64,000 nt of DNA, from positions 186,001 to 250,000 of the forward strand of contig MU006104.1 of the NCBI GenBank assembly GCA_010093705.1, in the 5' to 3' direction. The stretch is from Patellaria atrata CBS 101060. Taxonomy: Eukaryota > Ascomycota > Dothideomycetes > Patellariales > Patellariaceae. Shown here in pieces: positions 23,183-33,503 of the stretch. The translations under genes and the position numbers were made by a program. The stretch's first letter is position 1, and each line of letters opens with the position of its first letter. The notes beneath the pieces were generated by a model. The model ran no database searches, was not told where the DNA came from, and saw only the letters and a program-made list of their open reading frames with translations.

Positions 23183-24248
23183 ATGGTGTTAGAGGCGACA
23201 ATGATAGTGTGGGTTCAGCTCTCTCAAGATTCGAAAGCTCTATGCTAACTGGGATATCAGGATAGACAACAGCGAGAGCAGCAGAAATGGAGATTATCTG
23301 TTTGTGACCCTTCCTACCCGTACCGGTCTGTGTTCATGCTGATATGTCTAAGGCCTTCGAGATTTGAGGCTCAAGCAGATACGGTCAACCTCATCTTTTC
23401 TGCGAAGACCGGCGCCAACCCGGAATCCTCAGTAGGCCTTATGAGCATGGGTGGCCAAGGCCCTGAGGTTCTCACCACTCTTACAACAGATATGGGCAAG
23501 ATTCTTGACGGACTACATCGGACAAAGATTCGGGGCACCTCTCACTTTGTGACTGGGATTAATATTGCAGCAGTATGTTCCGACGAAATCTGACCAAACC
23601 CACTCAACACTAACCCCTCATCCTGTTCAGTTGGCCCTCAAACACCGTCAGAATAACTCGCAGCACCAACGGATAATAGTTTTCACCTGTTCACCCATTG
23701 CAGAGGATGAGAAGGCTCTCGTCAAGCTTGCTAAACGAATGAAGAAGTCGAATATCTGTATAGATATCATCGCCTTCGGAGAACTAGCTGATGACACCAC
23801 CAAAAAACTCGAAGCTTTCCAGGAAGCTATCAAGGGTGGGGACGGATCATATCTCGCTATAATACCTCCGGGCCCAAGTCTCCTTAGCGACTCGGTCATC
23901 ACGACACCTATACTCTCCGGAGATAGCCCGGGTGGAGGTGCTGGCATGGGTGGTGCAACTGGTGATAGTGGAGCGGGTGGCGCTACGGAACACGAATTCG
24001 GTGTGGATCCATCACTTGACCCAGAGTTGGCTTTAGCTCTGAGGATGAGTTACGAGGAGGAAAAGCAAAGGCAGGAACGTGAAAGGAAGGAGAAGGAAAA
24101 GGCTGAAGGGAAGACAGACTTGGAAGGGATACCGGAATCAAGCGAGGAGCAACCCCTACTAGACAAGGATGGCCAACCAAGTCGTAGCAAGGAGAATTCG
24201 GGAGATAAGAAGGATAAGGATGACGACGACCGAATGGACACGGCATAA
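23183..24248 (+). CDS. RPN10: 26S proteasome regulatory subunit RPN10
   Basis: Four exons join in frame to 300 residues: 23183-23208, 23261-23299, 23353-23572 and 23631-24248. The VWA domain fills about residues 1-190: MVLEATMIVIDNSESSRNGDY, the FEAQADTVNLIF strand, GLMSMGGQGPEVL, and after the last intron LALKHRQNNSQHQRIIVF. A ubiquitin-interacting motif follows near residue 222-240 (DPELALALRMSYEEE). The C-terminus is Glu/Lys/Asp-rich and ends DRMDTA. RPN10 is a ubiquitin receptor that bridges lid and base of the 19S particle. One UIM is seen, as in yeast, whereas animal S5a has two. Donors GTGGGT and GTTTGT are slightly unusual but give the family sequence exactly. Confidence 0.95.
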
Positions 24249-24557
24249 GCATGGCACGGTATTGCGAAAAGATAGACTGAATTAGAATTAATTAACTACC
24301 TATCTACGTAGATGCTCTCGGGTGTTATGCTGTAATTCCAATCATGTAGTTCAATTTGCGATTGTGCCCTCATACGAGAGCAATTCGCAGATAAACATCT
24401 CTTCATCCCTGATGAGTCTACTGCCAACTGTGAAGCTTAAACGAACATCCACGGACTTCCCGAAGCTGTGGAATAGTGGCTGGATATAGTTCAAACAACA
24501 AAGAGATCCTAGTATATCCCAATGTGATGACCTCTGGTTCTATCGTGATCCCACCCT
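24249..24557. other. Convergent 3' intergenic region
   Basis: Short space between the RPN10 and TRS23 3' ends. Nothing recognised. Confidence 0.5.
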
Positions 24558-25052
24558 TTATGCCTTGGCTTTAACAAAACCATCTAATCCCCTATCGAAC
24601 TTCTCACACCGTATAGGCATCTCGACAGTATAGAACGGGTTTTTCATAACATAGTCGGCGTAAAGTTCATAGATTCTCCGTAATATAGCATCGATGTTTG
24701 GTTGATGAGGTTCGGTGAACAACAAGAACTTAGTGCCCGTTATCGTCTGGAAACATTGCATCCGAAACGTCGACGATTCAAGAACCTCAATGCCTGTTGC
24801 CTTGCCTGCGGGAGATGACTCGGACTCGGGGAGCCAACGGTGGGGTGTAAGTGAGCGGGTGATGGCGTGGACGCCGTGAAAGGTGCCGGCAAGAATGAGG
24901 AGGTCATTGCTGCTGAGCTTGTTGAGACCGGAGTGAAATTCACGATTGTATATGAGGCCACCCGCCTTGTTGATGATCAGGAGAGCAAAGACAACCCTAA
25001 TACTATATGTTAGCTCTTGAAGATAGAGGTGGGGTATGGGCAGTATCTACAT
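24558..25052 (-). CDS. TRS23: TRAPP complex subunit TRS23 (TRAPPC4/sybindin-like)
   Basis: The coding part is 25052-25051 (the bases AT) joined to 24996-24558, giving 146 residues. The protein starts MVVFALLIINKAGGLIYNREF, a longin-type start of sybindin proteins. It continues NDLLILAGTFHGVHAI, FRMQCFQTITGTKFLLFTEP, IDAILRRIYELYADYVMKNPFY, MPIRCEKFDRGLDGF. This matches TRS23, a core subunit of TRAPP, the exchange factor complex for Ypt1/Rab1 and Ypt31/Rab11 at ER-Golgi and Golgi membranes. The start codon is split: AT lies before a GTAGAT donor, and G follows a TATTAG acceptor, with a GCTAAC branch between. An in-frame stop lies a short way upstream in exon 1, so no other upstream ATG is available. 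Confidence 0.9.
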
Positions 25053-25782
25053 GACTGCGAGGCAATAGCCTTTTAATTATGAAAACTCAAGGTAGCATAG
25101 TTCTAGTTATTGGTGTAAGGATTGACTTGAAAAGGTAGACTAGGTGCCGTCGATATCAAGTTCTCTCAGTCGATCCAGTACAATTGTGCATGATCACCTC
25201 AGTACCTACAGTGGAGACTAGAAGCGATATGAAGCAAACTTCAGCCTACCTTAAGGTTAACGGGTGCTCGGGACGCTAGAAACTCAAAGTTCCTTTGGAT
25301 CCTGGATGCTGCGACCCCCTGAAAGCCTAGAAGGCCAGCCCCACTAGAACTACCTCTAAGCTCTCACAGCCCATACCCCCTCCCCACCCCTTCTATGTCC
25401 CCCCTCTCACTACCCTCACGTTGGGTTAATTGTCACTCATTTACAGTACGAGAGATAGTGATCTCTTCGCGTCTACTGTACTTTGAACCATCGAAGCTTA
25501 AGGTATGCGACTGCTCTCCAAGAAAGAAAGAAAGAGCCCCTCCACTCTCCGCAGCAACGACAACGCACAAGTCAGGGCAGCATCACAGCCTTACTAAGGT
25601 AGCTTTTGTCTACAGCAGGCATCCAGCCTTTTTCTCAACTATAGGTCTTGTAGTACCACTTACTCCCATAACTATCACTAGAAATTTCCTGGGGCATTCT
25701 AATTCTGCATTCGTCAATACTCATGATATCTCTCTTTTTCCCCATTTTAAAGCTTCAATAGATCCTAAGACTTCGTTTAATC
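25053..25782. other. Divergent promoter region TRS23 / ubiquitin-conjugating enzyme
   Basis: About 730 bp between head-to-head genes. An ACCTTAAGGT palindrome lies at 25248-25257. A 181-codon plus-strand frame (25395-25940) overlaps the E2 exons in another frame and shows no protein features, so it is taken as a shadow. Confidence 0.45.
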
Positions 25783-27501
25783 ATGTCCGATCAATCTATC
25801 CTCCGCATCACGCGAGTAAGTACCACTGCAGAACTTCTCTTCAGTTACATGAAAGACAATGGAGGCATAAGGCTAATTCACCTTACAGGAAATCATTGCC
25901 ATGCAAAAGGGCTCTGATCTCTGTAAATCCCTCGGCTTGACTTGCCAGTGGCACTTTCTCTGACTATGAATTCTAGCCCTCGCCGTCGCATTCAAAGATA
26001 CTAACGTCCGCAATGTACGAGCCTTGATCATTGGTCCCCCCGAGACACCCTATGAGTTTGGCTTCTTCGAGGTATGGCATCGTCTAGTCTACAAATTCTT
26101 TTTCTCTAACGCCTAGTCATAGTTCGCTGTCAAATTCGGACGAGGTATGCATTCATTCTCCATGCTTTAGATTATTCCTGGACTCATTATGTATTGTAGA
26201 ATATCCAACTAGCGCACCGGCGGTCAATGCTATTACCACGAACGGTGGAAGGACACGCTTCAATCCCAATATATATGGCCAGGGAAAAGTTTGCTTGTGA
26301 GGCGCCAAGCTCATCAGTTCTTTCTGAGCTTAGAGAAAGCTAACTTGGGATGCTTAGGTCGATACTGGGGTACGTAATGGAGAATATCTCGAGGTAACCT
26401 AGGTTCTAAATGCGTTCGTAGAACATGGCGAGGAGAAAGGGGAGAGGAGTGGTCTTCAGCACAGGGACTAGAGTCGATCCTAATCTCCATCCAAAGCCTC
26501 ATGTCCTCTAATCCTTACGAGAATGAACCCGGGTTCGAGGACGCAAAGACAGACTACGACAAGAAAAACCAGGCAGCGTACGTCGCTAAAGTAAGAGCAT
26601 GGCGATCATGTAAACATCTTGATTCCGCTGAGTAGACATTCAGATCACCCACGAAACCATTCGCATATCCATAGCGGACCGTCTGGAAGATTACCTCGGG
26701 ATTAACCGTGCAGCGCCACAAGCTATAACCCTGTACAACGCTGAGGAAGAATGCCAATCTACAATGGACTCCTCACTATTCGAACCTTTCAAAGACCTTT
26801 GCAAACGCCGCTTTCTGTGGTACTATCAGTCCTATCTGCAGACGATCGAAAGAGAGAGTGCTAAGCACAAAGACGGGAAGGTTTTTGATAAGATGCCTTT
26901 TGAGGGTGCGGGTAACACAATGGATGGGACCTTCAACTACACAGATCTTAAAGCTCGCCTCCAAATTATTCGGGAGAAGCTAGACAAAGAAACAGAAGAT
27001 TGGGCGGAGGTGGGTAAACTAGCAGTGAAAGAGGAACGAGGAATTGCTGCAAGTCTACAGCGGCAGTTTGAGCAAACTGTTGAACATTACAAGAGAAATG
27101 ACAGCGTCACCATAGACATGGAGCTTGTGGACAAGAACCCATTCGTTTGGCAATTGGTGCTTTTTGGACGGCCCATGACTAACCTTGATGGCGGACTCTT
27201 CCGGATCAAAATGTATATCAGTACAAAATTCCCAGATGAGCAACCCCGTGTCAAGGTGGAGACGCCAATGTTCCACATCCGGGTTTCTAGTGATGGTACC
27301 CTTTGCTATATTGCGCAAAGACCGGACGATATTCGATCCCACGTTGACGCTATCATCGCGTCTATCGAGGACGATGCTCCTGCTTATGATCCTCGAACTC
27401 TTGTCAATCCTGAAGCCGCAAGATTGTTTTGGGGTTCCTCTGATGAAAAGAAAATGTATAACCGCAAACTTCGCAGATCCGTTCAGGATAGCTCTGAGTA
27501 A
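25783..27501 (+). CDS. Two-domain ubiquitin-conjugating enzyme (UBE2Z-like E2 plus second UBC-like domain)
   Basis: Eight exons give 439 residues: 25783-25815, 25889-25922, 25977-26071, 26123-26144, 26200-26296, 26358-26369, 26422-26590 and 26644-27501. Residues 1-150 form an E2 domain closest to UBE2[37 protein letters not shown] with catalytic Cys93, then [20 protein letters not shown] helical linker follows. Residues of about 305-420 look like a second UBC fold: [56 protein letters not shown] with Cys375, [10 protein letters not shown]. The HPN-position triplet there reads His-Ile-Arg. UBE2Z of animals acts with UBA6; what charges this protein is unknown. Exon 6 is only 12 nt. A RING-like partner was not seen nearby. 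Confidence 0.85.
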
Positions 27502-28183
27502 GTTTTGGCCTTATAGAACACGGATTACAGGACGGAACAACAAATTAGGAATTTCAGTTGACGTTTCACTAGGTTCTAAATTGAGTCCTAATGTTTCTTT
27601 TCCAATGGCTTTCCCTTAACTTACGCCTTCCGCTTCTCGAAAATCTGAGGCTGCTATCGGGTATTGGCGCACAGGCTTGATATTAGGTTCGCGGCGGTCC
27701 AATATACCCCTTTCCTTACACCAGATTGCATAGATTGGTGGGGTCTCAATGACATGAAAGCACTAATCTTTCCTTTTTAATCATCTGCATCTACGGTAAT
27801 GGGGTTTCGTAGGCTAGGCAGGCGGAGTTTTGTGCTTCCATAAGCTTTTCTCGATCAAATTTGAGCCATGCCTCATAGGTAGTTTGGCTGTTAGTACCGC
27901 AGAATCTCACGAATGAATTATAAGTTATAGATCCCGTATATCTACCAACTTTCGATATATTGCATTAGATTGGTATCCCGCTATTCATAATTAATTGTTG
28001 ATATATGGGACTTTGCAAATTTAGGGGGTGTTGTTAGGGGGCCTCCTACTTATGCCTGCTGATCTGCAGGTGCCCAGAACCGAAACTTTTGGACTGCCCC
28101 CAGACTGACTTCGCGGTACAAAATCACAGTACAGGACTATGACAATAACTTAAAAAGAATTCTCGATATCCAGGTTGACCGTA
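27502..28183. other. Intergenic, no gene seen
   Basis: A/T-rich space between the E2 gene and ERG26, probably 3' UTR plus promoter. No RNA gene or repeat recognised. Confidence 0.45.
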
Positions 28184-29426
28184 ATGGATTCAGACATTCC
28201 TCTCGGCCATGTACTCGTTACAGGAGGCTGCGGATTTCTCGGCCACCACATCGTAAACCTCCTTCTCGAACGCGACCCTGAAGTTCGCATCTCTGTATTG
28301 GACCTTCGCACTACCCACAACCGCAACCTCAATTCGCAAGTGTCATATTACGATGGAGATATAACCGATTATTCAAAGACGAAATCCCTGTTCGAAACCT
28401 TGAGACCAGATGTCGTTATCCATACCGCTAGCCCTCACTTCAATCTAAGCCCTGATATTCTGTTAAAAGTGAACCTCGATGGAACAAAGGTGCTACTGCA
28501 GGGAGCTCAAGAGACGGGTGTGAAAGCATTTGTGTACACAAGTTCGGCGAGCATTATACACGATGGGAAGAATCTCATAAATGCAGACGAGAGGTGGCCG
28601 CTTGTCACTGGGAATAAGCAACCAGAATACTATTCAACGACTAAGGCAAGACCATTTCTATTTTAACATCTTACATCGTAACTGCTGGAGAACAATCTTT
28701 ACTTTCACTGACCATCTGGTGTTGGGCTCTTGTTGATGGGCTTTTCTTGACCACATACTGACTTCATCTGTTTCACAGGCATATGCCGAATCTGCCGTTC
28801 TTGCCGCAAATCGCTCAGATGCATACCCGAACTTCCTCACGTGTGCAATCCGTCCAGCGGGTATATTTGGTGAGGGAGATGTGCAATCAGTTCCCAAGAT
28901 GATCACTGCATACCATAAGGGGCAGACTAAGTTTCAGATTGGAGATAATAATAACCTTTTCGACTTCACATATGTGGGAAATGTTGCGCATGCCCATCTC
29001 CTTGCTGCGTCTGCACTTCTAGTCACAGCAAAAATGGCTCCTCAACGTCCTCTTGACCATGAGACGGTGGACGGAGAACCGTTCTTGATTACCAATGGTC
29101 AACCTGTGTACTTCTGGGACTTTGCACGTACAATCTGGCGTGAAGCTGGTGACAAAACCCTACCCAACCAAGTCTGGGTCCTTTCAACCGATATGATGTG
29201 GGCGATCGGTGCTGTATTAGAAGGGATATTTTGGGTGATGGGCAAGACACCCAATTTGACCAGACAACAGGCCAAGTACAGTTCGATTACGAGGTACTAC
29301 AATATTGACAAGGCCAAGAGACGGCTCGGTTACAAACCAATTGTGGATCTACAGGAGGGTATCAGGAGAGCGGTCCAGTACATAATTCAAGAAGAGAAGA
29401 AGCAAGGGGAGAAAAAGGCGCAATAG
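28184..29426 (+). CDS. ERG26: Sterol-4-alpha-carboxylate 3-dehydrogenase (decarboxylating)
   Basis: Exons 28184-28645 and 28779-29426 give 369 residues. The N-terminus holds the NAD(P)-binding Rossmann motif TGGCGFLGHHIV. The short-chain dehydrogenase/3-beta-HSD active site is YYSTTK (Tyr and Lys of YxxxK), with an upstream YTSSASII. Downstream PAGIFGEGD, DFTYVGNVAHAH and GEPFLITNGQPVYFW are typical of Erg26. The enzyme acts in the ER C-4 demethylation complex with Erg25 and Erg27 to remove the sterol 4-carboxyl group in ergosterol synthesis. A hydrophobic segment near MMWAIGAVLEGIFWVMG may contact the membrane. The start at 28184 (MDSDIPLGHVLV) matches family starts. The intron has a GC donor (GCAAGA) and CAG acceptor; no GT donor is available at that boundary. 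Confidence 0.92.
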
Positions 29427-30568
29427 GGTAGGTGTAAGAAATTGAGAAGTAAATTTAGAGTTATGATATTGTTCAGGGTAATACCTAGACGGGTGCCGTC
29501 ATTAGTAATACTGCAGATATTGTACAGTTTAAGCATAAACTGAAGGTTGAGGATATCCCGGCATCCTCGCATATCAAGGTGGTGTCCAAGTGCGTCTCGG
29601 GTGAAGGAACTCTGGAGGGTGATATGCGAACCATATGCTACAGTAAAGAAGGCTGAGGAAAGGAAAAAAGAAAGGTTGCGCAAAAATTTCAATTCCAACA
29701 TACGGGATCAGGGGAAAGACCGGATGGCGGCACTTCTGACAATCCATTGTGTGACTTTTCCTTTTTCCTGTTTCCTTACTTTGTCTGAATCGCGTGCAGA
29801 ATTCTAAGTAAAGATAGAAGTTTCATGTCGTCTAAAGATTCTCCTCACGTGTTCCTTTACTTTTCGTCCATTGACGCTGCATGCGTTATTAGAGTTATTA
29901 CTCAAGACCGAAGGATCTGGCATATCTAGGTGTACTTAGGTCTTTTCAGTCACTGCGGTTATCCCCGATTCCCCGGTTTTTACGGTTTCCCCATCATGCC
30001 GGGTCGGCTCGGACATTTTAACTTATGATCAATTCGGGATGGTGATCGCTTGGCCTTACCTGTTCCTGACAGTTGCTGCTTCGCCTCCAACTTGACGGAC
30101 CCCATACACGTGTCGCTAGAGTTCGCTTGACCTACCTACAGCTACCAACCCTACCTCCACTTACCCTAACCGTTACTTACTGCAGTATATGCTTCTCCCA
30201 CGCCCGGCTTTGAATTCTTCCTCGGCTAAAGTTGGCTTCCCTTACCTTGCTTACCTTCATATCCGTAATCTCAGACAACAACACCATTTTCATTCTCATC
30301 CTTTGGGGCCAACAATCGAAGACCGAAGGATGGACTTCATTGTCCGTGAATTCGAAGGAATCGTGATGCTAGTAGCTTTGGGCCGAACAACTAATGCTTC
30401 ATCACTCTACACCCTTATAGAGACCATGAGCCCCTCGTTGCAATGCTTCCTTGAACTTGCGAATTCGACATTCAAAGAAGAGCTCGCCCTGAAGAGACTC
30501 GCAGAAGTGCTCACCCTCGAGCCTTCCATCTCGTCCCTCGTTAGGAATTTCCTTAACCCAGCCCTACC
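29427..30568. other. Intergenic with a long upstream frame before the beta-glucosidase
   Basis: Contains the 3' end of ERG26 and the promoter and leader of the beta-glucosidase gene. A 127-codon frame (30189-30572) begins with an ATG and its TGA overlaps the beta-glucosidase ATG. It may be an upstream ORF or chance. Otherwise nothing recognised. Confidence 0.4.
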
Positions 30569-33503
30569 ATGAAGCTTCTTCAAGCTTCTGCACTGTTGCT
30601 TGCGGCCAGCTTGGCTCGCGCCCAGGAATCCGTATGCAATCCGTATTCCCAAGCGAAGGTCTATGCTTACATTACAGGATGATACCACTCACGGACCTCT
30701 ATGGGGCTCAACTTCTCCACCAAAATATCCTTCGCCGTGGATAGAGGGGACAGGTGGTTGGGAAGAGTCATATCGCAGAGCTCAAGAGATCGTCAGTCAA
30801 ATGACATTAGTGGAGAAGGTGAACCTCACTACAGGAACTGGGTGAGTGTCTGCTTTTGGGCATCTTGTAAACCCTGATAGCTAATGTCAACAGCTGGCAA
30901 ACCGAGGCTTGCATTGGACAAATCGGTGGAGTGCCTAGGTTAGGCCTAGACAGCCTGTGTCTACAGGTCTCATCTGGTGGTGTCATCCTGGGTACGTAAC
31001 GGAGATGCCGATTACAAAGGCGCCCACTACTTTTGAGCTGGTATGAACGTAAAACTAATATGGCCAGGTGATCGCAATTCCGTCTTCACAGGTGCTGGAA
31101 CTATAGGAGCAGCATGGGACCGCGACCTCTGGTATGAGCGTGGTTTTGCCGTTGGAACCGAACACCGCCTCAAAGGTGTTGATGTCCTCCTTGGACCGGT
31201 CATTTCACCTCTGGGTAGATCACCCGCGGGAGGTAGAAACTGGGAAGGTTGGTCGAAGGATATATACGAACTAAGTGTCCTTACTAACTGCGTCTATAGT
31301 ATTCAGTCCGGATCCTTCACTCTCAGGCATTGCAGTTGCCGAAACTATTCGTGGCATCCAGGATGCTGGTGTCATTGCTTGTGCGAAGCATTATCTTGCC
31401 AACGAGCAGGAGCGCCTTCGACAAGTTCCTGAAGCTGAGCAATTCGGCTACAATATTACCGCAGGTCTCAGTGCAAATGTAGACGACGCGACCATGCATG
31501 AGCTATATCTATGGTATGTTAATGAGACAATTTAGAGTATTCCTGCTAAAATCGTCAGGCCATTCGCCGATGCCGTTCGTGCAGGTACCGGTGCCGTCAT
31601 GTGCTCGCACAACCAGATAAACAACAGCTACAGCTGTGGAAACAGCTATACAATGAACTATCTCCTGAAAGGAGTACTAGGTTTTCAAGGTTTCGTCTTG
31701 AGTGATTGGTCAGCACTTCACTCCGGTGTTAGCAGCGCATTAGCTGGTTTAGATATGGCTATGCCCGGTGATATCGGCTTTCTCACTGGCACGGATGGCC
31801 GTTCATACTGGGTAAATCCTGAAGATGCTGCATGTTTGTTCAGCTTATTGACATATCCGTAGGGTACAAACATGACTGTCGCTGTCCTTAACGGCACGCT
31901 GCCGGAATGGCGTTTAGATGACATGGCAACGAGGATCATGGCTGCGTACTACCAGGTCGGCCGTGATACTAATCACGTTGCAACAAACTTCAACTCCTGG
32001 ACAAAGAACACTTACGGATATAAACATGTAGCTGCCGGTATGGATTACGGCGTTGTTAACCAGCACGTTGATGTCCGTGAGGGCCATGGCGATAAAATCC
32101 GTGAAGCTTCCGCGAGATCATCTGTTCTCCTGAAGAATAATGGTGCCCTTCCATTGACTGGACGCGAAGGATTTACAGCCGTATTTGGTAGCGATGCCGA
32201 GGATCCGCCCCTTGGTCCTAACGCGTGCCCGTTCCGCGGCTGCTTGAGCGGAACCCTCGCTGTTGGTTGGGGCTCAGGATCAGCTGATTTCTCCTATTTG
32301 GTTTCCCCCTTGACCGCGATCCAGAATGAAATCCTCGGTAATAAAGTTGGTGCCATCTCAGCTGTTACTCACAACTGGGCATATCCCGAAATCACCGTCG
32401 AAGCCGCACAGGCCGATGTTGCAATCGTCTTCGTAAACGCAAACAGCGGAGAGGGCATTCTGGCCGTCGATGATAACTGGGGCGATCGCAACAACTTGAC
32501 ACTTTGGGATAATGGCGATGCATTGATCGAGACCGTCAGTGCCGTCTGTAACAACACTATTGTTGTTCTCCACACCGTCGGTCCAGTCCTCGTTAACAGC
32601 TTCTATGATAATCCTAATGTTACCGCGATCATTTGGGCTGGCCTTCCGGGAGAGCAGTCAGGCAATTCCATCGCAGATATCCTCTACGGACGTATCACTC
32701 CAGGAGGGAAGCTCCCCTTCACGGTCGGAGCAGCAAAGGAAGACTATGGTAACGACCTGGTTTACGAACCAAACAATGGCAATGCGGCCCCACAGGTTGA
32801 TTTCGAAGAGGGAGTTTTCATCGACTACCGTGCCTTTGATAAAGCTGACATCGAGCCGATCTATGAATTCGGATTTGGTCTTAGTTACACAACTTTCGAC
32901 TACTCTAATCTGCAAATCCAGAAGAACGAGAGCAGCGAGTATGTAGCAACTTCAGGTATGACGGAGGCCGCTCCAGTCTTGAGCAACCACAGGACGGATA
33001 ATCGGGCCGATTATATGTTCCCAGATATGCCTAGAATACCCCTCTACATCTACCCTTATCTTACCAGCACCGATCTCGAGGAATCGTACAACGCTTCAGA
33101 TTACGGGATGCCATCTTCTGAATGGCTCCCCGAAGGTGCAACTGAAGGATCGCCGCAGCCACGCGTTCCAGCCGGTGGTGCCCCTGGTGGTAACCCACAG
33201 CTGTGGGATATCCTGTACACCGTTACAGCCACGATCACCAACAGCGGCGAGCTCCCGGGCGAGGAAATTGTCCAGCTTTACGTCAACCTAGGTGGACCTA
33301 ACGATCCTAAGGTTGTGCTCCGTAATTTTGACCGTTTGGCGCTCGAACCAGGTGAATCAAAGGAGTTCTCTGCTACCCTTACTCGCAGGGATTTGAGCAA
33401 TTGGGATACGACAATTCAAAATTGGGTCATCACAGACTATCCGAAAACGGTGTTCGTCGGGGCATCGTCGAGAAAGCTTTTGCTGCAAGACACTCTTCCT
33501 TGA
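30569..33503 (+). CDS. Secreted GH3 beta-glucosidase-like protein, divergent substrate pocket
   Basis: Seven exons give 870 residues: 30569-30631, 30678-30841, 30894-30991, 31068-31247, 31300-31513, 31559-31811 and 31863-33503. A signal peptide is clear ([19 protein letters not shown]). GH3 features follow in order: [55 protein letters not shown], and [10 protein letters not shown], whose Asp is the expected nucleophile. Domain 2 shows [31 protein letters not shown] and [17 protein letters not shown] fibronectin III-like C-terminal domain ends the protein. The family cleaves terminal beta-D-glucose, as in cellulose breakdown. Oddly, where relatives have DSPxGxR the exon 3/4 joint reads VSSGGVI, and the expected NWEGF reads NWEVF. 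The enzyme may have changed activity. Exon 4/5 uses a GTTGGT donor. Confidence 0.88.

Noticed and set aside
25395-25940. 181-codon plus-strand frame before and across E2 exons
   Set aside because: Overlaps the first E2 exons in another frame and lacks any recognisable fold.
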